Virus record (IMG/VR): IMGVR_UViG_3300027917_000018
Location: 1 to 64,000 of that record
Direction: 5' to 3' (one strand)
DNA length: 64,000 bases
DNA from: a virus
The notes under the pieces were generated by a model that was given only the letters and a program-made list of their open reading frames with translations, made no database searches and was not told where the DNA came from. The translations under genes and the position numbers were made by a program. Shown here in pieces: positions 1-7,389 of the stretch; within the stretch, counting starts at the first letter, position 1; every line of letters starts with the position of its first letter.

Positions 1-2
1 GC

Positions 3-614
3 GCTCCCACACGCGGCGATGCCATTCCCAAGATCAAGTACTCGATGGAAAGCCGTCCCAAGGTTCAAGCGGGCGAACTTCCGAAAGAGCTGGTCGAAGG
101 CGTGGCACCCCAGCATAAGGCGCTGCTCGCAGGTTTGAAGGCCCAAGCATCTCAGGCTGCCGAAAGTGCGGATTTGTCGGCCAAGGCCGCCGAAAGCGCT
201 GTTCAGGCCCAGCTTGGCGATGAGGGTGTTCGCGAGTTCAGGCAGGAGAAGAAGACCCTCAAGAAAGTCGCCAAAAAGGTCGACACCAAGGTCGCCAAGC
301 CCGAGCCAACGCCGCCTGCCGCTGCTGTGGCTGAAGTTGCTGCTCCCGCCCAGGAGGAACAAGGTTTACCGGAGCCCGATCTTGGCGAGTCGCCGATCGT
401 CGGTGGTCTAGGCGATGAGGAGGCTGAAACGCAGGAGCCGCCGCTGCCGCCCGCCGCGAAGAAAAAGCGAGCCTCGAAGCCGAAAAAGAAAGTCCGGTGT
501 GAGGACTGCGGCCAGGAGTTCGACTACCCGGCGTGGTTGAAGCGCCACGTTCTGCGCCACCACCCCGAACGTTTACAGGCAGCCGCACCGCCCGCCGCCA
601 AGACAGCTCCGTAG
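3..614 (+). CDS. Zinc-finger protein, probably cut by the left edge
   Basis: The frame is open from base 3, and the codons before the first ATG (45) read as ordinary protein, so the gene probably begins outside the window; from ATG 45 it would have 189 residues. Counting from that ATG, it has an Ala/Glu/Lys-rich helical part, then a Pro/Ala/Glu linker, then a basic stretch and one C2H2-type finger near residues 151-175 (C-x2-C, then His-x3-His-His). Its role is unknown; a single finger after a basic tract suggests nucleic-acid binding. Small zinc-finger proteins recur at 21664 and 31247. It is followed closely by two more plus-strand genes. Confidence 0.7.
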   Translation, partial: APTRGDAIPKIKYSMESRPKVQAGELPKELVEGVAPQHKALLAGLKAQASQAAESADLSAKAAESAVQAQLGDEGVREFRQEKKTLKKVAKKVDTKVAKPEPTPPAAAVAEVAAPAQEEQGLPEPDLGESPIVGGLGDEEAETQEPPLPPAAKKKRASKPKKKVRCEDCGQEFDYPAWLKRHVLRHHPERLQAAAPPAAKTAP

Positions 615-624
615 ATACGGAGCT

Positions 625-840
625 ATGACCTACCGCGAAGCGTATTCCCTGCTGGAGCTTTTCGTTCAGCGCTGCTCCAGGCGCGCCCTTGCTGATCCAT
701 GCAACGCTAGAGCCTGGGAACGCGCAGCGCACATGGAATTGGAATTGGTGCGCCAGGAGGCCCTTAAAGAGGTTCCGCAGAGCCACAAGCCTCCAAAAAG
801 CGTGGACGACGAGGCGAATTCACAGGTTGGAGGTAGTTAA
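625..840 (+). CDS. Hypothetical protein, 71 residues
   Basis: A short gene 10 bases after the previous stop. The product is predicted helical and mixed-charge, with no recognised motif. It ends in Ser-stop (AGT TAA), and that stop is embedded in the TAGTTA promoter-like element of the next gene. No function is proposed. Confidence 0.6.
   Translation: MTYREAYSLLELFVQRCSRRALADPCNARAWERAAHMELELVRQEALKEVPQSHKPPKSVDDEANSQVGGS
834..839 (+). promoter_or_regulatory. TAGTTA start-proximal element (putative phage promoter)
   Basis: TAGTTA lies 4 bases before ATG 844, in the context GGTAGTTAAGGC. It overlaps the stop codon of the preceding gene. It belongs to a set of about 14 such sites (see findings). 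Confidence 0.45.
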
Positions 841-843
841 GGC

Positions 844-1617
844 ATGAGCTATTTCGGCCCAAGCAGTATCGCTTCTGATCCGGTCACGACGAGTGCCGAC
901 TCGCCGGATTCGCTGCCGATGTCCGGCTTCACGCAGGATCAGCTGGCCGACTACATTTTTCGCCAGTTGGGCGCTCCGACGTGGAACGTGGAACTGACCA
1001 AGCAACAGGTGCTTGATGGGATCAACGACGCCATGCGTCTGTTGAGTCAGTGGTGCCCGAGCTTTCAGGTGGCCCAATTCATCCTCGTGCGGGGCCAGTT
1101 CAAGTACCTGGAAAACGTAAACGTCGAACAGGGCGTGATCGACGTTCAGTTTGTCGAGCCCAATCCGGTGCCGACGGAGATTTTCTACGGAAACCTGATT
1201 AACCCGGCACCGCTGTTCAGACTTGGCCTCGACGAATACGACATTTTCCTCCGGTGGCGCAAGACCTGGCAGCGCGTGACGAGCGTGCGCCCCGACTGGT
1301 TCTACGATGAGGTCCGTCGGACGCTTTACATCCACAACCCAATCGAGCGGTACCAAGCCGCTGTTTTCTACTACGGTAACTGGACGGACATCTCGAAGGT
1401 GCCGTCGCATTACGCCCAGTGGCTCAAGGACTACGCCCTGGAGGCGTCGCGCTTCTTGCTGGGTGAGGTCTGGATGAAGTTCTCCGGGGCTATTCCGGGG
1501 CCGCTTCAAAATCTCCAGCTCGACCAGGCCAAACGGAATCTGGCGGCGGAACGCCTCAAGGAGCTGCGCGAGCAGATCAAGGGAATGCAGCGCGCCGCGC
1601 CGATCATGATTGATTAG
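844..1617 (+). CDS. Putative virion protein (head completion/neck type)
   Basis: A 257-residue protein. The N-terminal 25 residues are Ser/Asp/Pro-rich and look flexible. Then comes a helical part with the pattern Q-L-x-x-Y-I-x-R-x-L-G-A-P followed by V-E-L-T, which I associate with small structural proteins of large T4-like phages. The middle is aromatic-rich and the last 40 residues are a charged helix. I infer a neck or head-tail connector role; this is family resemblance, not proof. Its 3' end overlaps the convergent tubulin-like gene by 4 bases. Confidence 0.5.
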   Translation: MSYFGPSSIASDPVTTSADSPDSLPMSGFTQDQLADYIFRQLGAPTWNVELTKQQVLDGINDAMRLLSQWCPSFQVAQFILVRGQFKYLENVNVEQGVIDVQFVEPNPVPTEIFYGNLINPAPLFRLGLDEYDIFLRWRKTWQRVTSVRPDWFYDEVRRTLYIHNPIERYQAAVFYYGNWTDISKVPSHYAQWLKDYALEASRFLLGEVWMKFSGAIPGPLQNLQLDQAKRNLAAERLKELREQIKGMQRAAPIMID

Positions 1618-2924
1618 TGCTCGCCGAGCACCGGGCCAATACCTGGCTTCTCGTTTACCAGCACGTCGCCAAGCCGCCGAAGCTCCTCCAGCTTTTCTTC
1701 AGGCGAGTTCAAGCCTCCGATCGCCGTATAGACGACCATTGCCTCCTTGGAGCCGCTGTAAATGCCCCGGTGAACCATGCTGCCAGGCTTCAAGAGCCGT
1801 GTCAGCTGGTCGAACGCCTGGTCCAGGTGCTCGTGCGGGACCGAGCCGAGAATGGTGCGGCTGGCAATCACCACCGCTGCGCCGAGCGATCCGCTGCGCA
1901 GGTCCACGCCGCCGGAAAGGATGTTCTGCTTGAGATTTTCCCGGAGCGCGAAGCTGATCGCGGCAGCTTCCATCCATTTGGCGACCGGGGTGGCCCCAAA
2001 GACGATCATGCCGCTGTCCAGAATGGTTTTGAAGTCGTTCGGATCAAACGCCGTGTAGGACGACGCCTGCATGCAGACCGTGTTGAACAGATCGAACAGC
2101 GAACAGATGCTCATGTTGGCCCGCTGCCAAAACGGGTCGATGGCCAGGCCGGGGTACAGGGCACTGATGCGCTCGTTGTCGACCACGATCAGCGGCGAAA
2201 CGTAGCCTTTATCCACCAGCTCGCGCAGTTCGCGCAGGACCCAGTAGGCATTGGCGTTGACGCGCTTGCCTTCGGTGACTTTGGGCAGGGCCAGGACGAC
2301 GCCAACTTTGTCACTTGCGCACTTGTTGGCGATCTGAAGCTCGCGGGCGACGTGGACAAGCCCGACGACTGATCCCGCTCCAGTGCCGCCACCGGCTCCG
2401 GCGCAGATGACGGTTCGGTCATAAACCGGCCCGAAGCATCGGCGCATGAAGTCCAGCACATCCTCGCGCCGATCATGGAATATCTTGGCCGCAGCGGTGG
2501 GGTCCTTACCTGCGCCGCCGTCGCCGATCGCCATTTTATTGGGCTCCGGTAGCTTCAGGGTTGTTAGGTCCTGCTTGGCCGTGTTGATTGCGCAAACGCG
2601 CCGGTAACCAAGCTGGTAAAAGGTCTGCGCCAGGCGTGATCCGCCTTGGCCCGCGCCGATAAAGGCGAACCGGAAAGCGGTTTTCTTGCCATCGGCAATC
2701 TCGACGCGTTCCTGGATTTCCGGCATTGGAATGTCCGGCATCTCCACATCATAGGCGGCGTCAACGGGCTCCGGCTGGGCCGTATCCTCGACCGCAGGGG
2801 CGGGCTCTTGGACCGCTTCTTGAGTCTCTGGAGCGGACGCAGTGATTTCGGCAGTCTGCGGAGCCGTTGTTCCAGGGGCGGGAGCCGGATGCGGCATCGC
2901 TTCAATTTTCTTCTCTTCGCTCAT
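1614..2924 (-). CDS. Tubulin/FtsZ-superfamily GTPase
   Basis: A 436-residue protein. Residues 1-80 are a Pro/Ala/Glu-rich acidic extension. The GTPase core follows: a glycine loop GAGQGG (90-95), an N-T-A-K-Q-D-L segment (114-120) at the place of the FtsZ NTDxQAL loop, the tubulin signature GGGTGAG (178-184), and a T7-like synergy loop near 293-303 (DPNDFKTILD) with acidic residues available for GTP hydrolysis in a filament. Phage tubulins such as PhuZ centre or transport phage DNA; TubZ segregates plasmids. The role here is inferred to be cytoskeletal. It is the last gene of a leftward block with a HAD phosphatase and two small genes. The long N-terminal tail is unusual. PhuZ versus FtsZ/TubZ type cannot be decided by eye. 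Confidence 0.85.
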   Translation of the reverse strand: MSEEKKIEAMPHPAPAPGTTAPQTAEITASAPETQEAVQEPAPAVEDTAQPEPVDAAYDVEMPDIPMPEIQERVEIADGKKTAFRFAFIGAGQGGSRLAQTFYQLGYRRVCAINTAKQDLTTLKLPEPNKMAIGDGGAGKDPTAAAKIFHDRREDVLDFMRRCFGPVYDRTVICAGAGGGTGAGSVVGLVHVARELQIANKCASDKVGVVLALPKVTEGKRVNANAYWVLRELRELVDKGYVSPLIVVDNERISALYPGLAIDPFWQRANMSICSLFDLFNTVCMQASSYTAFDPNDFKTILDSGMIVFGATPVAKWMEAAAISFALRENLKQNILSGGVDLRSGSLGAAVVIASRTILGSVPHEHLDQAFDQLTRLLKPGSMVHRGIYSGSKEAMVVYTAIGGLNSPEEKLEELRRLGDVLVNEKPGIGPVLGEH

Positions 2925-2926
2925 AA

Positions 2927-3292
2927 TCAGTTCGTTTCTCCGGTGTCTTTTATGACCTCAACGGCTCGGTCGTCCCAAAGTTCGGTCATGCCGGGGTCCT
3001 TCTCGTTGGTGACCTCCAGGTCGCCGAGACCGTGCTTCTTGAGCCACGCTTTGATCGGCGCAAGGTTCTTCTTTTCGGAGGCTCGCGCCGTGAAAATCTT
3101 TACCGTCTTTCCGGCCTTGCGCCAACGGCGTATGCGTTCGGCCATCTTGGCTACCGGCGGCCCGATCTTTTCAGGATCAAAAGTCCCTTTCACCGTTTTG
3201 GCCAGCGTGCCATCCAAATCGACGCCGATCCACGGCTCGATCTTTTTCTCTAGCAAATCACTGGCTAGTCGATAGCTCTCTTCGTAACGCAT
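2927..3292 (-). CDS. HAD-superfamily phosphatase
   Basis: A 121-residue protein if started at the ATG at 3292. A longer frame exists upstream but its extra residues overlap the next gene and look non-coding. HAD motif I is visible as V-D-L-D-G-T near residues 24-29, motif II as the F-T-A-R strand, and a late acidic motif as W-D-D-R-A near the C-terminus. Family members dephosphorylate nucleotides, sugars or DNA ends; the substrate here is unknown. CGTAAAC lies just before the start codon. The gene sits 2 bases ahead of the tubulin-like gene, so they are probably co-transcribed. Confidence 0.75.
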   Translation of the reverse strand: MRYEESYRLASDLLEKKIEPWIGVDLDGTLAKTVKGTFDPEKIGPPVAKMAERIRRWRKAGKTVKIFTARASEKKNLAPIKAWLKKHGLGDLEVTNEKDPGMTELWDDRAVEVIKDTGETN

Positions 3293-3297
3293 TTTGT

Positions 3298-3576
3298 TTA
3301 CGTTTTTAAGTCGCAAGCCACCAGCCGCGCCGTCCGGTCTTCCGGCAGGACAAAAACGGCCAGACTGCGAACCTCGGCGTCGACGTTGGTCGCTTCGGTC
3401 TCGTCGATTTCCCTGCATTCCACAGGGATGTCCTGCCAGATCGGGCGCAGGCTACGCTTGACCGCCAGAGCCAGTGCCGCCAGCGGCGTCACGACTATCC
3501 GAGCTGGTCTGCGCTTGTGCTTCGCCTCGAACTGGTTCAGCAACTGGCTGAGCACCTTCTCCGCTGTTTGATTCAT
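3298..3576 (-). CDS. Hypothetical protein, 92 residues
   Basis: A small protein with an N-terminal amphipathic helix, a basic middle and a hydrophobic strand near the end. No motif is recognised. Its first 125 bases overlap, in another frame, the 3' part of the neighbouring minus-strand gene that starts at 3736. Spacing to the HAD gene (5 bases) fits one operon. Confidence 0.55.
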   Translation of the reverse strand: MNQTAEKVLSQLLNQFEAKHKRRPARIVVTPLAALALAVKRSLRPIWQDIPVECREIDETEATNVDAEVRSLAVFVLPEDRTARLVACDLKT

Positions 3577-3736
3577 GTCTGGTGGCCATCAGCTCGTCGG
3601 CGTGCTTAAGCAGATGGCCGGTCAAAGCTAAATACTCTTGGAGCAGCCCCGCCATGCCGATAAGCGGCGAGACCTGGCTGCTGAGCTGGGCCGCCTTGAG
3701 CTTCAAGGCCATGTGGGTTTGTTGCGTTTTGTCCAT
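3452..3736 (-). CDS. Small hypothetical protein with unusual overlap
   Basis: A 94-residue frame and the first gene of the leftward block. Residues 1-52 look like a helical protein rich in Leu, Lys and Gln. The last 40 residues are Gly/Ser/Ala/Gln-rich, overlap the next gene by 125 bases and look like frame shadow. Either the two genes really overlap, or a frameshift joins the helical start to the next frame. Divergent from the glycosyltransferase at 3756. Confidence 0.45.
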   Translation of the reverse strand: MDKTQQTHMALKLKAAQLSSQVSPLIGMAGLLQEYLALTGHLLKHADELMATRHESNSGEGAQPVAEPVRGEAQAQTSSDSRDAAGGTGSGGQA

Positions 3737-3755
3737 TTCCGTTCTTTAGAACCGT

Positions 3756-5309
3756 ATGTCGCCAACTTTTTCGCTGATCTACACGAGCGTCCGGCCACAG
3801 ATGATTGGACCTATCCTCGCCACCTGGGTCGAACGCTGCGCCAACAAGGAAGCCATCGAAATCATTCTGACCGTCGACGGTCCAGATGAAGGCTCCAAAG
3901 CGGTGGCCGCCGACCTGGCCACCAAAATGCCCATGCTGCGCTGGTTTGAGCAGCCCGAGGGGCCGTTCAACTGCGTCAAGGGCTGGAACCTGGCAGCCTC
4001 GAAAGCCACCGGCAAAGTGTTCGTCCAGGTGACCGACGACATGATGCCGCCGCAGCACTGGGACGAGGAACTGCTGAAGCTTAAGCCCGAAGGGTGGATT
4101 GACGGCGAGTTCGCCGTTCACGTGGAGGACGGCTATGTCCACGACCTCATGGTCTTAGCTATCATCACCCGCAAGCGCTACGAGCGGTTCGGTTACTTCT
4201 TCTACCCGGATTACGAGAGCATGTTTTGCGACACCGAGCTGACCACAGTCGCCTACCGGGACAAGGTGGTCATCAACGCCAAGCACCTGCTCTTCGAGCA
4301 CATGCACCCGGACGCGCAAAAGCGTAAACGGGACAAGGTTGATCTGGTCCACGCGTCCAAGGAGCGCTGGGTGCGCGGCGAGACGCTTTTCAACCACCGC
4401 CGGGAACGCAATTTTCCAATCGATGTGGGACCCCAGGCGGACAAGACAGCCAAGCCGGTAGGCTACAAGTTTTGCGTTTACACTCAGGCCACCCGCGACG
4501 ATTTCTGCCTACTGGAGGTCGGCAAGCGCATGATGGAGGAAGGCGTCAACGATTTCTTCTTCAGTATTCCAGACGAGTACTGGGCGGGCCGCCCGACGCC
4601 GGAAGAAAACATGTCGCAGGTCGAGCAGGTTGCCCAGCAGTTGCGGCAGCTCGGGGCCAACGTGCGCACCATGCGCCATCCAGTCAGGAAGTACCGCTGG
4701 CCCGGCGACAGCCGGATTACAGTTGAGACCCGCGTGCGCAATGACGCTCTGGCTGAGATTCGTCGGGCAGGATTCGAGCATGTGCTGATCGTCGATGGGG
4801 ACGAGCTGTGGAAGCGCGGCACCCTGAACTACGTTAGAAAGGTTCTCGATGAGTGGCATCCGCTTTCCATCAACTGCCTCATGATCCCCGTCGTGGGCCT
4901 GCCAGGTTACCCCATCGACGGGGCTACCGATGTGGCCGTGATCTACCTTAACTCAAAGGTTCCCTTCAAGGAATGCCGCACGCCCCACGGTGATCAGTTT
5001 CGGCTGCAAATGCCACAGGTTGTCCACTTTACCGGCACCAGAAAGACGATGGAGGAAACGATCCAGAAGCATCTGGACAGCGGCCACTACGACGATCCCG
5101 AGTACGATTTCGACTACTGGATCAAAAACGTCCTGCCCAACATTAAGCCTGGCTATCGTCACACGTTCCCGGACGGCCAGGTCGGCATCCACATGTTCAA
5201 GCGCTATCAAATCTGGCCTTCTGTTCGGCACTGGATGCCGGAAGAGGTCACGCAGTTGCCGCAGGCGCTTCATCCCTATCTCGGTATCGAGCAGCCTGCG
5301 ACCCCGTGA
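3756..5309 (+). CDS. Two-domain GT2-like glycosyltransferase
   Basis: A 517-residue protein. The N-terminal half (about 1-215) looks like a GT-A fold: a beta-alpha start, T-V-D-G-P-D-E, then V-T-D-D-M near residue 94, the likely metal- and nucleotide-sugar-binding acidic motif. A second GT-A-like domain starts near residue 235 and has L-I-V-D-G-D-E-L-W near 346. Two catalytic-type domains in one chain could add two sugars in turn. The acceptor is unknown (virion protein, modified DNA base or host surface). A GT9-like enzyme follows. Starts at ATG 3756 in a 19-base divergent gap. Confidence 0.7.
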   Translation: MSPTFSLIYTSVRPQMIGPILATWVERCANKEAIEIILTVDGPDEGSKAVAADLATKMPMLRWFEQPEGPFNCVKGWNLAASKATGKVFVQVTDDMMPPQHWDEELLKLKPEGWIDGEFAVHVEDGYVHDLMVLAIITRKRYERFGYFFYPDYESMFCDTELTTVAYRDKVVINAKHLLFEHMHPDAQKRKRDKVDLVHASKERWVRGETLFNHRRERNFPIDVGPQADKTAKPVGYKFCVYTQATRDDFCLLEVGKRMMEEGVNDFFFSIPDEYWAGRPTPEENMSQVEQVAQQLRQLGANVRTMRHPVRKYRWPGDSRITVETRVRNDALAEIRRAGFEHVLIVDGDELWKRGTLNYVRKVLDEWHPLSINCLMIPVVGLPGYPIDGATDVAVIYLNSKVPFKECRTPHGDQFRLQMPQVVHFTGTRKTMEETIQKHLDSGHYDDPEYDFDYWIKNVLPNIKPGYRHTFPDGQVGIHMFKRYQIWPSVRHWMPEEVTQLPQALHPYLGIEQPATP

Positions 5310-5310
5310 G

Positions 5311-5640
5311 ATGCTTCGGCCAAAATACCCGAATCGGAGAACTTACCGGCCCAACTTCCCGCTGGCCAAGGCCGACGAGGAGCTGCGGCTTTTGCACGGG
5401 ACAATTACGGGCCGCGACGCAGAGCAGGCAATCCTGGACTATCTGCGTGAGCACCTGGGCGAACCCATCTTGTCGTGGAAGGTCTGCTACGAGCTATGCG
5501 TAAGCCGCCGACCTTTGATTCGCAAAGAGCAGGTTTTCTACCGGAGGCAGATGACGCGGCTGATAGCCGAACGGAAGGTGGTGAGGTACCACCGGGGCCG
5601 TTTCCGGGACAAAGTCAGGATTTCTGAGGCTTGGGTTTAG
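5311..5640 (+). CDS. Hypothetical protein, possible winged-helix fold
   Basis: A 109-residue basic protein starting at ATG 5311, one base after the previous stop. It is rich in Arg and Tyr at both ends, with a central helix-turn-helix-like stretch (about 38-90) followed by a strand-like basic end. This resembles a small winged helix, but I cannot name a family. It lies between two glycosyltransferases. Confidence 0.55.
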   Translation: MLRPKYPNRRTYRPNFPLAKADEELRLLHGTITGRDAEQAILDYLREHLGEPILSWKVCYELCVSRRPLIRKEQVFYRRQMTRLIAERKVVRYHRGRFRDKVRISEAWV

Positions 5641-5642
5641 CT

Positions 5643-6902
5643 ATGCAATCGATTCAAAACACACAATGGCAGGTGGCGACGTTCAATGCGCCCGTCGTTT
5701 TCAACCGCGACCGCGAGGAAACCTGGTTCATGAACCCGGTTCGCCGCTACGTCTTCAACGGGCACCACCTTGCCAAGCTACAAGAGCACATCGAAACGGT
5801 CTCCGATATACGCGGTTGCGCGGACTATAGACCGCTCCAGGCGGGTGCGGCGTTGAACGGCAGGCGTATTTTCGTCGAGCGTTTTCGGGATCGCGGAATT
5901 GGCGATCTGCTCTTTTTGACCGGCCCGTTATCCTTGATGCAGCACCTGAGCGGCGGTACGGCCAAGTTTCACGTCTACGCTTTTGCGGATCGCGGCCAGG
6001 TGCTTCAGCACAGCCCGTTTTTAGAGCACGGCACGGTGTTTGTTGGCCCCACGCACTACGACGACTTCAGGCATTATGCCTATCAGTGGCTCGTGGACAG
6101 CGCCACCGAGTCCTGCCAAGAAGGCGATCAGCACAACGTCTACGACGCGCTTTATGCTCAACTCGGAATGGACCCAAATAGGATCGAGCCGCGCTGGAAG
6201 CGGCCCGTAATGTCCATTCACCCCAGCGAGCTGGACGGTCTGAACCAATTCTTCTTTCGGCGCTGGCTTGACCGGCATATTGACCTACGGACTAGCGGCT
6301 ATTACGTCGTTGCTCCGTTTACCCATTCACCGATGCGCCTGCCCGGCTATCAGTTCTGGCAGACCGTGATCAAGGACCTGAGTCAAAGGCGGCCCGTAAT
6401 CGTGATCGGCAACCCCAAGGCCGGTATTCCACACATGGACATGGACCCAGCGGACTTTGTGGCCAGCCTCGATGAAATGGGCGAAAACGTAATCAACCTC
6501 ATCCCCGAAGACGTGAGCCCGACGCTCCGGTTCGTTTGCGTTTTGATCGCAAGCGCCAACTGCGTTGTTTGCCCGGATACCGGCCCGTTATACATCGCGC
6601 AGGCCAATCGGACGCCAGCCATCAGCATTTGGGGTCCACACGATCCACGCGTGCGCATCGGATACGACCAGGACTACATGGATTTGGCCATTTGGAAGCC
6701 CGATTCGTGCCTGTACGCGCCCTGTTTTTGTTTCGGATCGTTCCCCGAGCGAAAGTGCCCCGAGGGCGGCGGACAAAAAATCTGCGAGGTCATCAAGGCA
6801 GTCTCACCGAACGACGTTCTAGCTCTGTTGGAAAGGGTCGAGTTTCGCCACCCGAGGCAAATCGGCGTTTTGAAACCGCGACAACCTGAAAACGAGTCAT
6901 GA
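5643..6902 (+). CDS. GT9-family glycosyltransferase (heptosyltransferase-like)
   Basis: A 419-residue protein from ATG 5643, two bases after the previous stop. The N-terminal half has the start G-I-G-D-L seen in GT9 enzymes. The C-terminal half has C-P-D-T-G-P-L-Y-I-A-Q-A then W-G-P-H, the donor-binding pattern of ADP-heptose:LPS heptosyltransferases, and a Cys-rich loop with C-P-E-G-G-G-Q near the end. GT9 enzymes use nucleoside-diphosphate sugars to build surface glycans. A second GT9-like domain is found in the fusion at 53246. Two copies of CGGCCCGTTA and two of CGGCCCGTAA lie inside this gene. Confidence 0.75.
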   Translation: MQSIQNTQWQVATFNAPVVFNRDREETWFMNPVRRYVFNGHHLAKLQEHIETVSDIRGCADYRPLQAGAALNGRRIFVERFRDRGIGDLLFLTGPLSLMQHLSGGTAKFHVYAFADRGQVLQHSPFLEHGTVFVGPTHYDDFRHYAYQWLVDSATESCQEGDQHNVYDALYAQLGMDPNRIEPRWKRPVMSIHPSELDGLNQFFFRRWLDRHIDLRTSGYYVVAPFTHSPMRLPGYQFWQTVIKDLSQRRPVIVIGNPKAGIPHMDMDPADFVASLDEMGENVINLIPEDVSPTLRFVCVLIASANCVVCPDTGPLYIAQANRTPAISIWGPHDPRVRIGYDQDYMDLAIWKPDSCLYAPCFCFGSFPERKCPEGGGQKICEVIKAVSPNDVLALLERVEFRHPRQIGVLKPRQPENES

Positions 6903-7354
6903 GCAGAAGACAAGGCCGCACCATACCGCACACACCGGTCATCAAGATCGGCAACGTGACCGTCGACGTGGAGTACTGGCTGACGCTGGAATACCGCGAC
7001 ATCGGCGACGCCTCCGTGGACCTGCCATCGGTAATTGAGTGGTTCAATTACCAACACCAGGTCCATTTGGAGGAAAAGATGCAGACTGAGGGTGAACTGG
7101 CCAGGGCCAAGGCCGAAGCCTACTTCGCCCTCAAGGACGGCGAGTTCGTCCGCCGTGGCTACGGCCAGAAGCCCACGGAGGCTTCGTTGGACCACGCCGT
7201 TGAGCTGGACGATAAAGTCATGCGCCTTCGGGACAGGGTGGCCACGTTAACAGGTTGGGTTGATCGCTTCAGGAACATCCAAAAAAGTCTCCAGTTCAAG
7301 TTGGAGCTTGTCCGTTCTAACGAAGCGACACGCCGGAAAATCCTGGATAACTAG
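6899..7354 (+). CDS. UvsY-like recombination mediator (putative)
   Basis: A 151-residue charged helical protein (T4 UvsY has 137). The central part has an A-K-A-E-A-Y-F segment, then R-R-G-Y-G, then a long heptad-like helix ending in a basic region, an arrangement like that of UvsY, which loads UvsX recombinase on gp32-coated single strands. Sequence similarity alone is weak. The call rests largely on context: the next two genes encode gp32-like and UvsX-like proteins. Overlaps the GT9 gene by 4 bases (ATGA). Confidence 0.55.
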   Translation: MSRRQGRTIPHTPVIKIGNVTVDVEYWLTLEYRDIGDASVDLPSVIEWFNYQHQVHLEEKMQTEGELARAKAEAYFALKDGEFVRRGYGQKPTEASLDHAVELDDKVMRLRDRVATLTGWVDRFRNIQKSLQFKLELVRSNEATRRKILDN

Positions 7355-7389
7355 CGACGACCGGCCCGTAACAACGAAACAACGGACCT

